Positions 1 through 9,018 of a DNA stretch of 64,000 bases are shown here, piece after piece; position 1 is the first letter of the stretch; each line of letters begins with the position of its first letter. The stretch comes from Cyprinodon diabolis (taxonomy: Eukaryota; Chordata; Actinopteri; Cyprinodontiformes; Cyprinodontidae): contig CM060072.1 of NCBI GenBank assembly GCA_030533445.1, forward strand, positions 21,579,767 through 21,643,766. The letters are read 5' to 3'. The notes under the pieces are model-generated. The model saw only the letters and a list, made by a program, of their open reading frames with translations, had not been told where the DNA came from and did not search any database. The position numbers were made by a program, and so were the translations under genes.

Positions 1-600
1 TGCTAGTAAAAACATGCAGATTATTTTTTTGGGTTTGAGTGGACTCCAGCAGGCATTTGTGATGCTGTGTTGGCACAGTGTGCATTAATCCAGTACATAA
101 TAAGGGAGTAACACTTGTTCAATTTTTGAAAATCAAATTTCTGTATGTCAGTCACAAGTACCGCTGGCCTCCCACTATTTTCCCAAACTTGGAAAGGAGG
201 AAAGCACATGATTTTTTACCAAATGATTTAGTCTCTTTTTTGTTGATTCTCTTAGAGAGTTTTTACCTAAAAAAACACAAAAATGGCAAATGTAGTCTTT
301 TGATTAATCGTTCTAATTTCTAAAAAGCAGATCTAAAATTTTATGAGTTTAGGCCTTAATTGTTGTTATTTGTTTTACCTGATGTAAAATAAGTCATATT
401 AAACAATAAAATAGGGATATCACAATACAACTTTTTCATTTATGATACTGATATTGCGTATTGGAGTATTGCCCCTACTTTTAATACTCATTTTGTATTT
501 TGTAAAGTTAGAAAAGATTTGATCAAGTGATAATATTATTGTCAACAAAAGGTTGGTATGAAAACAATAGAACAATTTATCATTAACCAATGAGATTGTC
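1..600. other. Unannotated AT-rich sequence
   Basis: I see no gene, splice-flanked exon or recognisable repeat here. The short open frames have no domain-like features. The final bases lead into the repeat starting near 601. Confidence 0.5.
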
Positions 601-961
601 TGCCTGACTGTGTTTCCTGGACGGGGCCACCTGTGCAGCTGGTTTACAGTTGCCTTTCGTATCTCTGCTTCTTTCTGTATGCCAGCTTCTGTCTCCTTGA
701 ACCCCAGTCGGCCTCGGCAGATGGCCGCTTGCACTGAGTCTGGTTCTGCTGGAGGTTTCTTCCTGTTAAAAGAGAGTTTGCCTCTCCACTGTCGCTACAA
801 GCATGCTTGGTGTGAGGGATTGCCCTGAGTCAATGAGTCGATGCAATCAACTGGTTTTCCTTAGATAGAAAACTTTGAACCAATGTAACTGTACCATCTG
901 GTTGAATTGTCTCTTTAAAGTGCCTTGTGAATCAGCACTATATAAATAAACTGAATTTAAA
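601..961 (+). repeat. Teleost L2-tailed interspersed repeat, copy 1
   Basis: About 360 bp with strong similarity, by eye, to 62136-62430 (+) and to the reverse complement of 45822-46480. Shared landmarks are CTGGAGGTTTCTTCCTGTTA, the segment around GCATGCTTGG, ATGCAATCAACTGGTTTTCC and the 3' tail TATAAATAAACTGAATT. The tail resembles the ends of fish L2/Maui-type LINEs and SINEs mobilised by them, so I infer retrotransposition. The 5' end is not clear, and no target-site duplication was found. The open frame inside is part of the repeat and not a gene. Confidence 0.7.
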
Positions 962-971
962 AGAATTAAAC

Positions 972-1692
972 TAGGGCTCCACGATTAATTCTTTAAAACT
1001 TGTGATCTCAATTCACACATAAATCCGATCTCCTTTCTACCCACAACAATTCTGCAGCATTTTAAACACCAAGTTAATCATTAACTAATTACCAGTTGTA
1101 TTACAAATGAAAGTTTTTTGAGTTTTTTTCAAGCGTCCTGAAAAGCAGCACTGCTGTTGCTTTTCTACCCCCTAACTAATGGTAAAGGGTCTTTACAACG
1201 GTGGAGCAAACCCCCCTGCAGTAAGCTGGTTTTTCGAAACACTGAGCGACACAAAAGTTGAAATGGAGGAGATTGTTCAGCTGGTTAGGAGGTAAAATGG
1301 AACGCAAAGAGATACCAGATGGTAGCAGTGACATTCACCTGCCCTCCCGAACAAAGCTAGTACCCAAAAAAGGCTTCCATTTGGCTGTTTAGTAATATTC
1401 TGATTTGAAACCACACAACCAAAAATAGCGCAACTTGTATTGTTAAGTGTGCTTTGTGCAGGTTGCAGCACTGCAAGGCAATACTACAAGTCTCTTCAGT
1501 AAATTTAAATGGCATCACAAATGCAGCATGATCAAGTTGTACAAAGCAAGAAACCGAAACCCAGCTCAATAACGGGAATCTTGTACAACGCAACAGAATA
1601 CCCATAACACTCACTCAGATATATATCAATATGTTTTTGGCTGATATTGAACTGATTTTCTGATCTCGGCATTGGATCAGGAGATCCCTATA
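972..1692 (+). mobile_element. Decayed hAT-type element with broken BED finger
   Basis: The left edge (TAGGGCTCCACGATTAAT) and right edge (GGATCAGGAGATCCCTA) resemble ends of vertebrate hAT elements, though they do not pair with each other. The sequences outside them do not form an 8-bp duplication, so the limits are approximate, and two different fragments may be joined. The interior holds the broken BED-finger relic described separately. Mutations are heavy and the copy looks old. Confidence 0.45.
1345..1565 (+). pseudogene. Broken BED zinc-finger relic of a hAT transposase
   Basis: Read in one plus frame with breaks, the segment gives LVPKKG near 1360 and then VCFVQVAALQGNTTSLFSKF followed by a KWHHKC-like end near 1435-1535. 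This is the layout of the BED finger at the N terminus of hAT (ZBED-type) transposases: an aromatic lead-in, C-x2-C, an N-T-[ST]-x-L-F segment and a final His/Cys pair. A stop codon sits between the two cysteines, and further breaks lie upstream. No RNase-H-like catalytic domain follows. It is a dead transposase exon and not a host zinc-finger gene. The second BED relic at 29939-30247 is from a different element. Confidence 0.5.
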
Positions 1693-1850
1693 AATCATGT
1701 AGTAATTAAATGTTTTGTATCTGAGCAGCTTGTAAAGACACACAGAATTTTGGAAGTAGTTCAGCCAGATTTAGAAATTTTATTTAGCAAATACATGCTG
1801 TAGAGAAAAACTTTGTTTTTGGTGTAAATTATGTGAATTTTGTAAAAGTT
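1693..1850. other. Short spacer, nothing recognised
   Basis: AT-rich sequence between the hAT relic and the next repeat fragment. No features were identified. Confidence 0.4.
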
Positions 1851-1975
1851 TAAAAAACAGTCCACTGGACATGGTTTCCAAGGTTTGAAGACGTTTCGCT
1901 TCCCTTCCAGGAAGCTTTCTCAATTTGAAATGTCTCAATTCGCATTGAGTTTGAGGCTTTATATAGACAAGGCCT
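1851..1975 (+). repeat. Repeat fragment shared with 25212-25335
   Basis: The core GAAGACGTTTCGCTTCCCTT, followed by an AGGAAGCTTT motif, matches the second copy at 25212-25335 along about 125 bp, including the TTTGTTTCCAA-like lead and the TTTTATAGA-like end. The motif is widespread in fish genomes and resembles the terminal regions of Penelope-like (Poseidon-type) retroelements. That family name is from memory and uncertain. Both copies face the same way. Confidence 0.45.
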
Positions 1976-2133
1976 TGTATTGTTGGAAACATGCAAATTG
2001 AAACTGACGTTTCAACTGATTATGTGAATTATTAGCCGATTGTCTAAAAAAGAACAACAAAAACCTCCCACATCATTCCGTCACAATCTCTCATTGGTGC
2101 TGTAAATGGCTATGCCTTATGCTGCTTACAACA
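1976..2133. other. Short spacer
   Basis: Nothing recognised apart from general AT richness. Confidence 0.4.
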
Positions 2134-2335
2134 AATTCTGACCCCATTTTCAGTACATCCGAGCTAAAATGGAGACTTTTTTTTTTTTTCCAATTTGGCC
2201 TCTGCTGGTTTTGGTAAGCTTATAGCCTCAGATTCCTATTGTCATCTGACACGTTGCATCCTGTGTGTTTTTTCATGCTTTAGCTCATCTGATAAAAGGT
2301 TTGACACATTGTGAATTCAGAGATAACTTGGTTGT
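2134..2335. repeat. Fragment of a widespread teleost interspersed repeat
   Basis: Successive short blocks (CAAATTCTGACCC, a poly-T stretch, CCAATTT, GTAAGCTTATAGCCTCAG, TTTGACACATTGTGAATTCA) keep the order of a common teleost repeat that I recall as ending with an AATAAAGTGGCC-type tail. Divergence is high. A second possible fragment of the same family lies at 51385-51476. The class of the family is not certain. Confidence 0.35.
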
Positions 2336-3411
2336 CCACATACCTTGAGTGGGAGTGGGAGGTTGAGAGGTGTGAAGTTTGGATGATGCATCAGCCAAGC
2401 TGTCATGTATGGGTTCACCTCTGCACCCCACTAAGAGGATGCTGGGTTGGCTAGAAACACTTGCTGTTCCCTTCGCTGACACTCAGAACCTCCCTGTGGG
2501 TGTCCTATGTGTGTAATTACTACACCTCATCTCCTCAAAGATTAATGAAGCCTCTGTTCTCACTGTATTTATCATCTTATCTAGTCATTTGTGTTCTGCT
2601 GGGCATGCAGAGCACATAGGCATGCGCAAATGTTTGTGAAAGTGTTCTTTCCTTCCACACTGTCATCTTTATCTTCTGTGTGTTACTGTGAGTCCTTATG
2701 AGCTCCATTTAGGAGCGTTTTTTTTTTTTTTTTTTGCATACTTCTTAAAATGAATTAAAAGGCTTTGAAAATACAGCATGCTGCTAAACTCATTTATTTT
2801 CTTAATTGCCTGCCGTGCCTGAAGCTCTTGTTTGCCTCAGTTTCTAAGCCTTTCCTAGTGAGGTTTTCCTTTGGCTTTTGTTAGCATAATTTCAGGCTTT
2901 ACTGTATTATTTTACCTACTAGTTGATACAGGAATAAAGTATGTTTGTAGGTTTGAAATCTGTCTTTTTGTCAAAACCAATGGGCTGCCATAATGAAAAT
3001 ACTTTGTACAGCCAAAATGTTTTTGTCACCTTATATCTAGTACCCAGGTAAAAAACCCATCAATATATTAGATTAAAATCAAAGGGGTAAATGTCCTTTA
3101 AAATAAAATCTTCCAATATTCATATTGCCAGAGTATTACATACTGAAACACTAAAGTATTTGAAAACTTTCCTCAGATCTGAAATTGAAATAACTTGGTT
3201 TCAGCATATCTGTTAATATTCCAGAAGTAGGCTAATTTTTGTGGGCAGAGCTGCTTGACATCAGTTAAAGATAAAGAGCACAAGCCTAAGAGACATTGAC
3301 GAAGATGATGCCTGTAAAATTAAGTTAAAAGAAAAACGTTTGAAGCAGAGCAAAGAGTCTTAGTCATTTGTGCAGAAAGAGTCACTATAATATATTTAGT
3401 ATATATAAATG

Positions 3412-3414
<3 letters not shown>
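2336..3414. other. Unannotated sequence
   Basis: It contains a poly-T run near 2719-2736. No gene, conserved domain or clear mobile element was seen. Confidence 0.45.
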
Positions 3415-3496
<82 letters not shown>

Positions 3497-3500
3497 ATGT
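3415..3500. repeat. Long TA microsatellite
   Basis: Nearly pure alternating TA for about 70 bp, then imperfect with GTATATATGTATATGTG at the right edge. The tyrosine/isoleucine open frames across it on both strands are artefacts. Confidence 0.98.
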
Positions 3501-4656
3501 GTTTGAACTGTAAATATGCACTCATACATTTACATCACTTTTTTCCATCACAACGTTTTTATCACTGCTGCTTACCAACACTTTAAACAATGAAATAGTC
3601 TAGAGAGCTGTACTTAATGACATTTCTTTTGGTTTACACTTGTGTACAAAATGACCAAATAAAATCTGTCTAAGTCATATATCCATAGCTGTGGTATACT
3701 AATCATGAGGAAGATGATTACGTATTACAACATTTTAATTTGTCTTTGGTACAATTTCATTAAATTAGCACCGTAATTGTTGGTTTTAATCTTCTGTAAG
3801 CCACAATTTCCAAATTTAACAGAGATTATGTTCTATTTTTTTCAAATGATTGATAATATAATATGATTTGTAATACCAGTGATGATAGTTATTTATTATT
3901 ATTATTTATCTACTTTACCCTATAAGCCAGATTTCTTCAGGTACATCCGAATGCACTGGACTTTGTCCATCAGCTGTAAGCTGAACATTATGATAATATG
4001 CAATAATAAAGCTTTGAAACAACCTTTCGTTTAACTAACTGATATTAGGTGGTTCACTGATTGAGTTACTTGAGTTACTAAAAAAAAAAAAAAACTTTTA
4101 AGAAATATTCTTATTCAGTGAAATTTCAGAATTTCAAAACCGCAGGATTGAAGGACATTCCCCAAACTTGTAATTGTTCATGTCAAGTAGGTACAAATGT
4201 TAAGTATCCTTCATATGGCTGCCTGGTTATGTCAGTCTGACTGCACACAATGGCAGTAAAAGCTATCCCACAGATGGCAGTGTATTCAAATTAACCTGTG
4301 GATTTTAATTTCTCTTAAAATTAGCTGTGATTATCGTACATGACTGCAATTTATCCTTGTATTTTCCTTTCTTTTCAAATCAGCAAGCGTTCATTTTTCT
4401 GAATGACATCCTAAATATAAACAAAATGTGGAAATAGCTGGGCGAGATGCTGCCAGCCAAATCACAGTTATTAATATCAATTTATTCCAAAACCCTTGTC
4501 TTTCAAACCATTTCTGCATAATCAAGCTGTCATTGGGGAGAAATATTGAGATATGGAGGACTGGGATAGAGGTTAGAAAAGTGCAGAGAAAAAGTAAGAT
4601 AAACTCTGTTTTAACATGTAGAAAAAATGCATTTTACTTAAACCTGGAACACAGCA
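3501..4656. other. Unannotated AT-rich sequence
   Basis: No gene recognised. Around 3634-3680, a segment starting TTTACACTTGTGTA and including CAAATAAAA and CTAAGTC resembles 9743-9790 and may be the 3' tail of an old retroelement. An A14 run lies at 4081-4094. Confidence 0.4.
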
Positions 4657-4971
4657 TTAAAGGAATAGTACACCCAAAACTAGGGGTGTAAATAATAATC
4701 GTTCTGTATCGATGCATCGATCCAAAAGCCGACGATCCGATGCATCGACACGTCCGTAAGATAATCGATTCAAGTTTTTTTTTTTTCCTCCGGTCTATTT
4801 TTATCCATTTGCTCCTGGGCGTAATTCTCCCTCCCGTGCTGCGGTGCTGCTAAAGCTATTTTGCCCTCCTACCGCGCTTCCTGGTTATACTCTTACAGCA
4901 GTGTGTTGCAGTAAGCTTGACACAGACATTTTTAAATTATGCTCAGTATTGAAGCGTGGTCTGAGCTAAAT

Positions 4972-5246
4972 ACTGTGGGTCTAGATACGGCCGAGGCGGT
5001 GAGGAAGTGGGGACGAGTTTAGTACGACGACGGAAGGACATGAGGGACAAAAAGAGTGGAGATGCAGCTGGAAAAAGGGTCCCAGCGTTCTCGCGCACCT
5101 CGCTCTTCTAGCGGGTCAAACTTCACGAGTTGTTTTCCGCAATTTCGGTCATAAAAACAAAACAAGCCGGCCTCCTGTCTGCTGCACTGTTTGCGGTCAG
5201 CTACAATCTGGGAGAGGTGCAGCGGAGCGTCTCTCAAGGGGGCGGA
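4972..5246 (-). repeat. Repeat segment shared with 61780-62131
   Basis: The reverse complement matches 61780-62131 over landmarks CCGGCTTGTTTTGTTTTTAT, GCTGGGACCCTTTTT, CCTCATGTCC and TTCCTCACC. The second copy has about 60 extra bases in the middle (about 61855-61918). Both copies can be partly read as a protein (LFCFYDR near the start), but each is broken. Here the copy lies inside the hAT element, so the element captured it or received it as an insertion. The family is not identified. Confidence 0.6.
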
Positions 5247-5284
5247 GAAGTCGACACTCTGGAGCCGCCTTCTTCTTCTTTTTT

Positions 5285-5570
5285 TAATGGCGGTTGGCAA
5301 ACAACTTATAGGTGCATTACCGCCACCTTCCAGAATGGAGTATGGACCAGACAAACTATTATATTCTCCCTAAAATACCCGTTCTGCTTAGAAAATTAAA
5401 AATACTCCCAAAAACTACATCCCCAGATTACCTTTGAAACAATTCCCTTATATCTAGTTTATTTTTATTCCTGTCTAACTCTCTACACAACATCTCTCTT
5501 TCCTGAGTATATTTATTACATTCTAAAAAAATATGTTGGACAGTTTCTTTGGAGCCGAGGTATTGCATTG
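5285..5570. repeat. Teleost repeat fragment inside the hAT element
   Basis: The run GGCGGTTGGCAAACAACTTA followed by GGTGCATTACCGCCACC, and the later ATATGTTGGACAGTTTC block, are familiar from a widespread fish repeat, probably LINE-derived. I recognise the order of the blocks but cannot name the family. Confidence 0.35.
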
Positions 5571-6798
5571 AACTCATTACACTGATATTGTGCAGTATTT
5601 TTGCAGTATTTTTTGATGCAACTTTTCTACTTCTGTTATTTGCTGTTGTTTCTACAGAAAATGCATAATGATATTACAGCTTTCATTGATTTATTTCAAA
5701 CTTGAAACTTTGTTTTGCCTGTAAGGTGTAAAAAAAATAAAATAAAATAAAGGAAAAATTTAATCGATTAATCGAATCGAATCGAATCGTGGTGTATTCT
5801 TGAGAATCGAAAATAATCGAATCGTTGGGTCAGGAAATCGATACTGAATCGAATCGCCATGATGGATGCGATTTACACCCCTACCCAAAACACGATTAGC
5901 CTTCATTTTCTACTCAGCCCCATGCTGAACAACACTCTGGAGTACTTTTTTGATATCTCAAATGCATCTGGAGATCTGGGAGGCTTCTTGCTGTCTGCTG
6001 ACATTCAAATAATGGAGGTCTATGGCGCCCGAGGCAGAAAGGTCCATAAAAGTCCACAAAAAAACGTGTCAATATTCCTCCATACTGCTCGTGCAATGTA
6101 TTCCAAGTGTCCTGAGTGGGTAGCTTCCATAATTTACTCGAAACAAAGTCATTTAGAATGTTTTTAGAGCATAAACAGTAGTGTATAGGATTTCCTAAAA
6201 GCGCGCGTCTGCGAGTTCACGAGCCTATGGATACCGCGGCAGACCAAACCAGATGAAAGTGCGCATTCAGCTCGGTAAAGAACTCATGCTCTTCCTCAAC
6301 ACTGAAGTCCTCAGACATTTTTCTTTTGTTGTTTCTTTCTTTGCACAGCTAAACAGCACATTTCTTCTTCTACGCTTGCATTATCAAGAGCAGACGCTGA
6401 ATGCGCACTTTCATCTGGTTTGGTCTGCCGCGGTTTCCGTAGGCTCGTGAACTCGCAGGCGCGCGCTTTTAGGAAATCCTATACACTACTGTTTATGCTC
6501 TAAAAACATTCTAAATGACTTTGTTTCGAGTAAATTATGGAAGCTACCCACTCAGGACACTTGGAATACATTGGACGAGCAGTGTGGAGGAATATTGACA
6601 CGTTTTTTGTGGACTTTTATGGACCTTTCTGCCTCGGGCGCCATAGACCTCCATTATTTGAATGTCAGCAGACAGCAAGAAGCCTCCCAGATCTCCAGAT
6701 GCATTTGAGATATCAAAAAAGTACTCCAGAGTGTTGTTCAGCATGGGGGTGAGTAGAAAATGAAGGCTAATCATGTTTTGGGTGTACTATTCCTTTAA

Positions 6799-8976
6799 AG
6801 TATGGATTTCCTGCTTAGTTTAACTGTTTCTGTCACTAAAAAAGCTCTAATTATCATGACTGGATATTAACTTTACTGTTTATTCACAAGGACAACAAAC
6901 AAACACTTGTTGGGAGAAAACAATATTACTGTAATTGTAATAATATTAATTTGGAAAGTTGGAAATTTAGCAGAGGAACGTTAAATATTGCCGTTTTCAA
7001 CGATGACAGTTGTGCATTGTGCATTTTAATAATCCTTATTATCCCTGATTATCTAAAGCACTAACTGAGAGGGATCAGTGTGTTAATTGTTTGAAGAGTC
7101 ATTAATTTACATGATAATGTGCTGGGAAAAAAATAACGGCATGTGACAGATGACGGGTGATGATAGGCAACTTAATTACAGGGTAATTAATGGCAGCAGC
7201 AGCATTTTGCCGCATGCTTTAGTCACTTTTGTATCTGTTTATTTCATGAATATACAAAAGAATATGTTTTGGTGTTGCCATTTGAGTAATGTGTTAAGGT
7301 TCCCATCAAGCTCTTTTTTTTTAAGCTTTTTCACTTTTATAGCACTTTAAGTTTCTCTTGTAGTAATTAAATTTTCTAGCAAACAAAACATTTTATAAAA
7401 GACGACTACTAAATGTATAAAATAAGATTCATGTGCAGGAAACTGATGTATAAGAATTTATGACCTAGTAAACTATTATTCATTATTCACCAAATCAAAC
7501 CAATAAGGCAGTTGTCTTTCTCAGTGGAAAAAAAAAGCTAAGAAATAATTAGCCTGATGAGCTCCTCCCAATACAATCTGATTTTAACCCTGAAGTCCTA
7601 ACTACCCATTAGTAAATGTTGATGTTACTTTTATATTGGAACCTTCATGCTTTGTCCTTGTTTAGACTGTGTGTAAAAAGTCACTTGTTTCAGATTAGAT
7701 TCACTAGTAAATGGCGTTTATTGGCGGTTATCAGTCAACTGTGCCTCTTCAACCTTTTAGTCTGTTTATTATGGCTGAAAATATGCAACTTATCGTTGAT
7801 ACTCGTAATAGCAGCTTTGGCCACATTTAAAACCTTAAGTGTAACTTTCTATTTACCTGCTTTATCCTTTTTATCTCTTTGTCTACAGCATACCTTCTTT
7901 AAATAAACAGTTTTTTATAGCATTACCTGGAGTGCATTCCACATGTTTCACTTGCACTGATTTAATGTGATGTCCAAAAACAACTCAGTTGACAGAATAT
8001 GAGGTTTCGGAGGGCTTTTTTGATATAAGTGACATGCCGATAATTTTTTTGTACCATAGATAAAGAACTCCTACGATTATGTTCAAATTACAGATAAATA
8101 CATTAATTAATTCTGCGGGTAAAAAAGGAATTACCTCAGGGTTAAGATTAGGATTAATTCGGTGATAAACTACTGAGCCTACTGTTTGGTGGGAGGCAAA
8201 ATCTGAAATCCATTCTATGAGACTGATAACTGCTATTAACAGGTATTTTCTGTGATTATAACATCTAAAGCGACTGAAAAAGTGTGGTCCAAGTGTCCTT
8301 TGTGACTCTTAGAGGAAATTTATTTGGTTGCGGTTTAAGAATGATACAAATTTGACCCCGAACAAATGGAGCTGATGCAGAGGAATATTTTCGTAGTTTT
8401 AGTTTTATTTTCACTTGCAATTTTTTGTCTTCTTAAATTGAAATATCGTTCTTCATTTGCTCTTTTTATTGTCTTAACAAGAAAGTAAAGGAAAGCTTTT
8501 CCTAGCTTTTCCTAGATACAGTAGTAGCCAGTAGTCCCCTTCTGGCTGAAAGCCAGCTGAATTGCCTCGGATTTCCAGCCAACTTCAGTCAAAATTCTAG
8601 CTGCTTGAGTGGCCCCCACTTTTCTGCTTGTAGTGTCAATATTTACTGTAACTCCACCCATTTATTGAAATACAGGGCATACTGTGTATACTGCATCTGT
8701 ATCATTTTAAATGTGCATTTTTTAATATAATTCCTGAAAGACATACAATTTCTGAGAACAATGATTATTCGAGGCACTCTGCATCAAATATTTAAATAAT
8801 ATTTGTTTATTTGTTGGGCTTAATTCGAATCTGGTGTGGATGTTAAGCTGGGGAGTTGATGGGAAGTTGCCTGTAGTAGCATGACACAGTAATTAATAAT
8901 TATCTCATAGTTACATAATGAACAGGTTTTCTGTTCCTCTTATACATGTCCAATCAATGGGAGGTTGGTACTGTAT
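6799..8976. other. Unannotated sequence with a candidate conserved non-coding block
   Basis: No gene recognised. Between about 7018 and 7250 the sequence is complex and TAATTA-rich; two TAATTA sites lie 5 bp apart at 7173-7178 and 7184-7189. This is typical of vertebrate conserved enhancers, but conservation cannot be tested here. The rest is low-information AT-rich DNA. Confidence 0.35.
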
Positions 8977-9018
8977 CTAGTCTCCCTCCTTTTTTACTGC
9001 CCATCAAAGGGAGACTAG
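8977..9018. repeat. Perfect 11-bp inverted repeat (hairpin)
   Basis: CTAGTCTCCCT at 8977-8987 and AGGGAGACTAG at 9008-9018 with a 20-nt loop. It may be a degraded terminal inverted repeat or a simple hairpin. No flanking duplication was seen. Confidence 0.8.

Larger units (their letters stand above)
4681..5883. mobile_element. Non-autonomous hAT element nested in the fold-back element
   Basis: The 1203-bp insertion begins TAGGGGTGTAAAT and ends with the exact inverse ATTTACACCCCTA. It is flanked by a perfect 8-bp direct repeat CCCAAAAC at 4673-4680 and 5884-5891, the hallmark of hAT insertion. The subterminal regions are rich in ATCGAT/GATTCGA words, as in many fish hAT elements. It has no transposase frame. 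Its interior carries a segment shared with 61780-62131 and another teleost repeat near 5285-5570, so the element itself is composite. It must be younger than the fold-back copy it interrupts. Confidence 0.88.
4657..6798. mobile_element. Fold-back DNA transposon (MITE) with ~400-bp arms, split by a hAT insertion
   Basis: The ends are perfect inverted repeats starting AGGAATAGTACACCCAAAA, each flanked by TTAA (4657-4660 and 6795-6798). Apart from the inserted hAT element, the left arm runs 4661-6271 and the right arm 6396-6794, separated by 124 bp. The arms are about 400 and 399 bp and pair almost perfectly; by eye I count about nine differences, near 98% identity. The outer end is familiar from fish MITEs. 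TTAA on both sides fits a TTAA target duplication, but the superfamily is unproven. There is no transposase, so it is non-autonomous. Mirrored open frames in the two arms (5859-6167, 5914-6096, 6537-6752, 6544-6774) are the same DNA read twice and not genes. Confidence 0.85.

Noticed and set aside
3368..3586. Tyrosine/isoleucine-repeat open frames on both strands
   Set aside because: Translation of a TA microsatellite.
5019..5354. Open frame of 111 residues on the minus strand
   Set aside because: Lies inside the nested hAT element in a repeat segment shared with 62 kb; it is repeat sequence and not a host gene.
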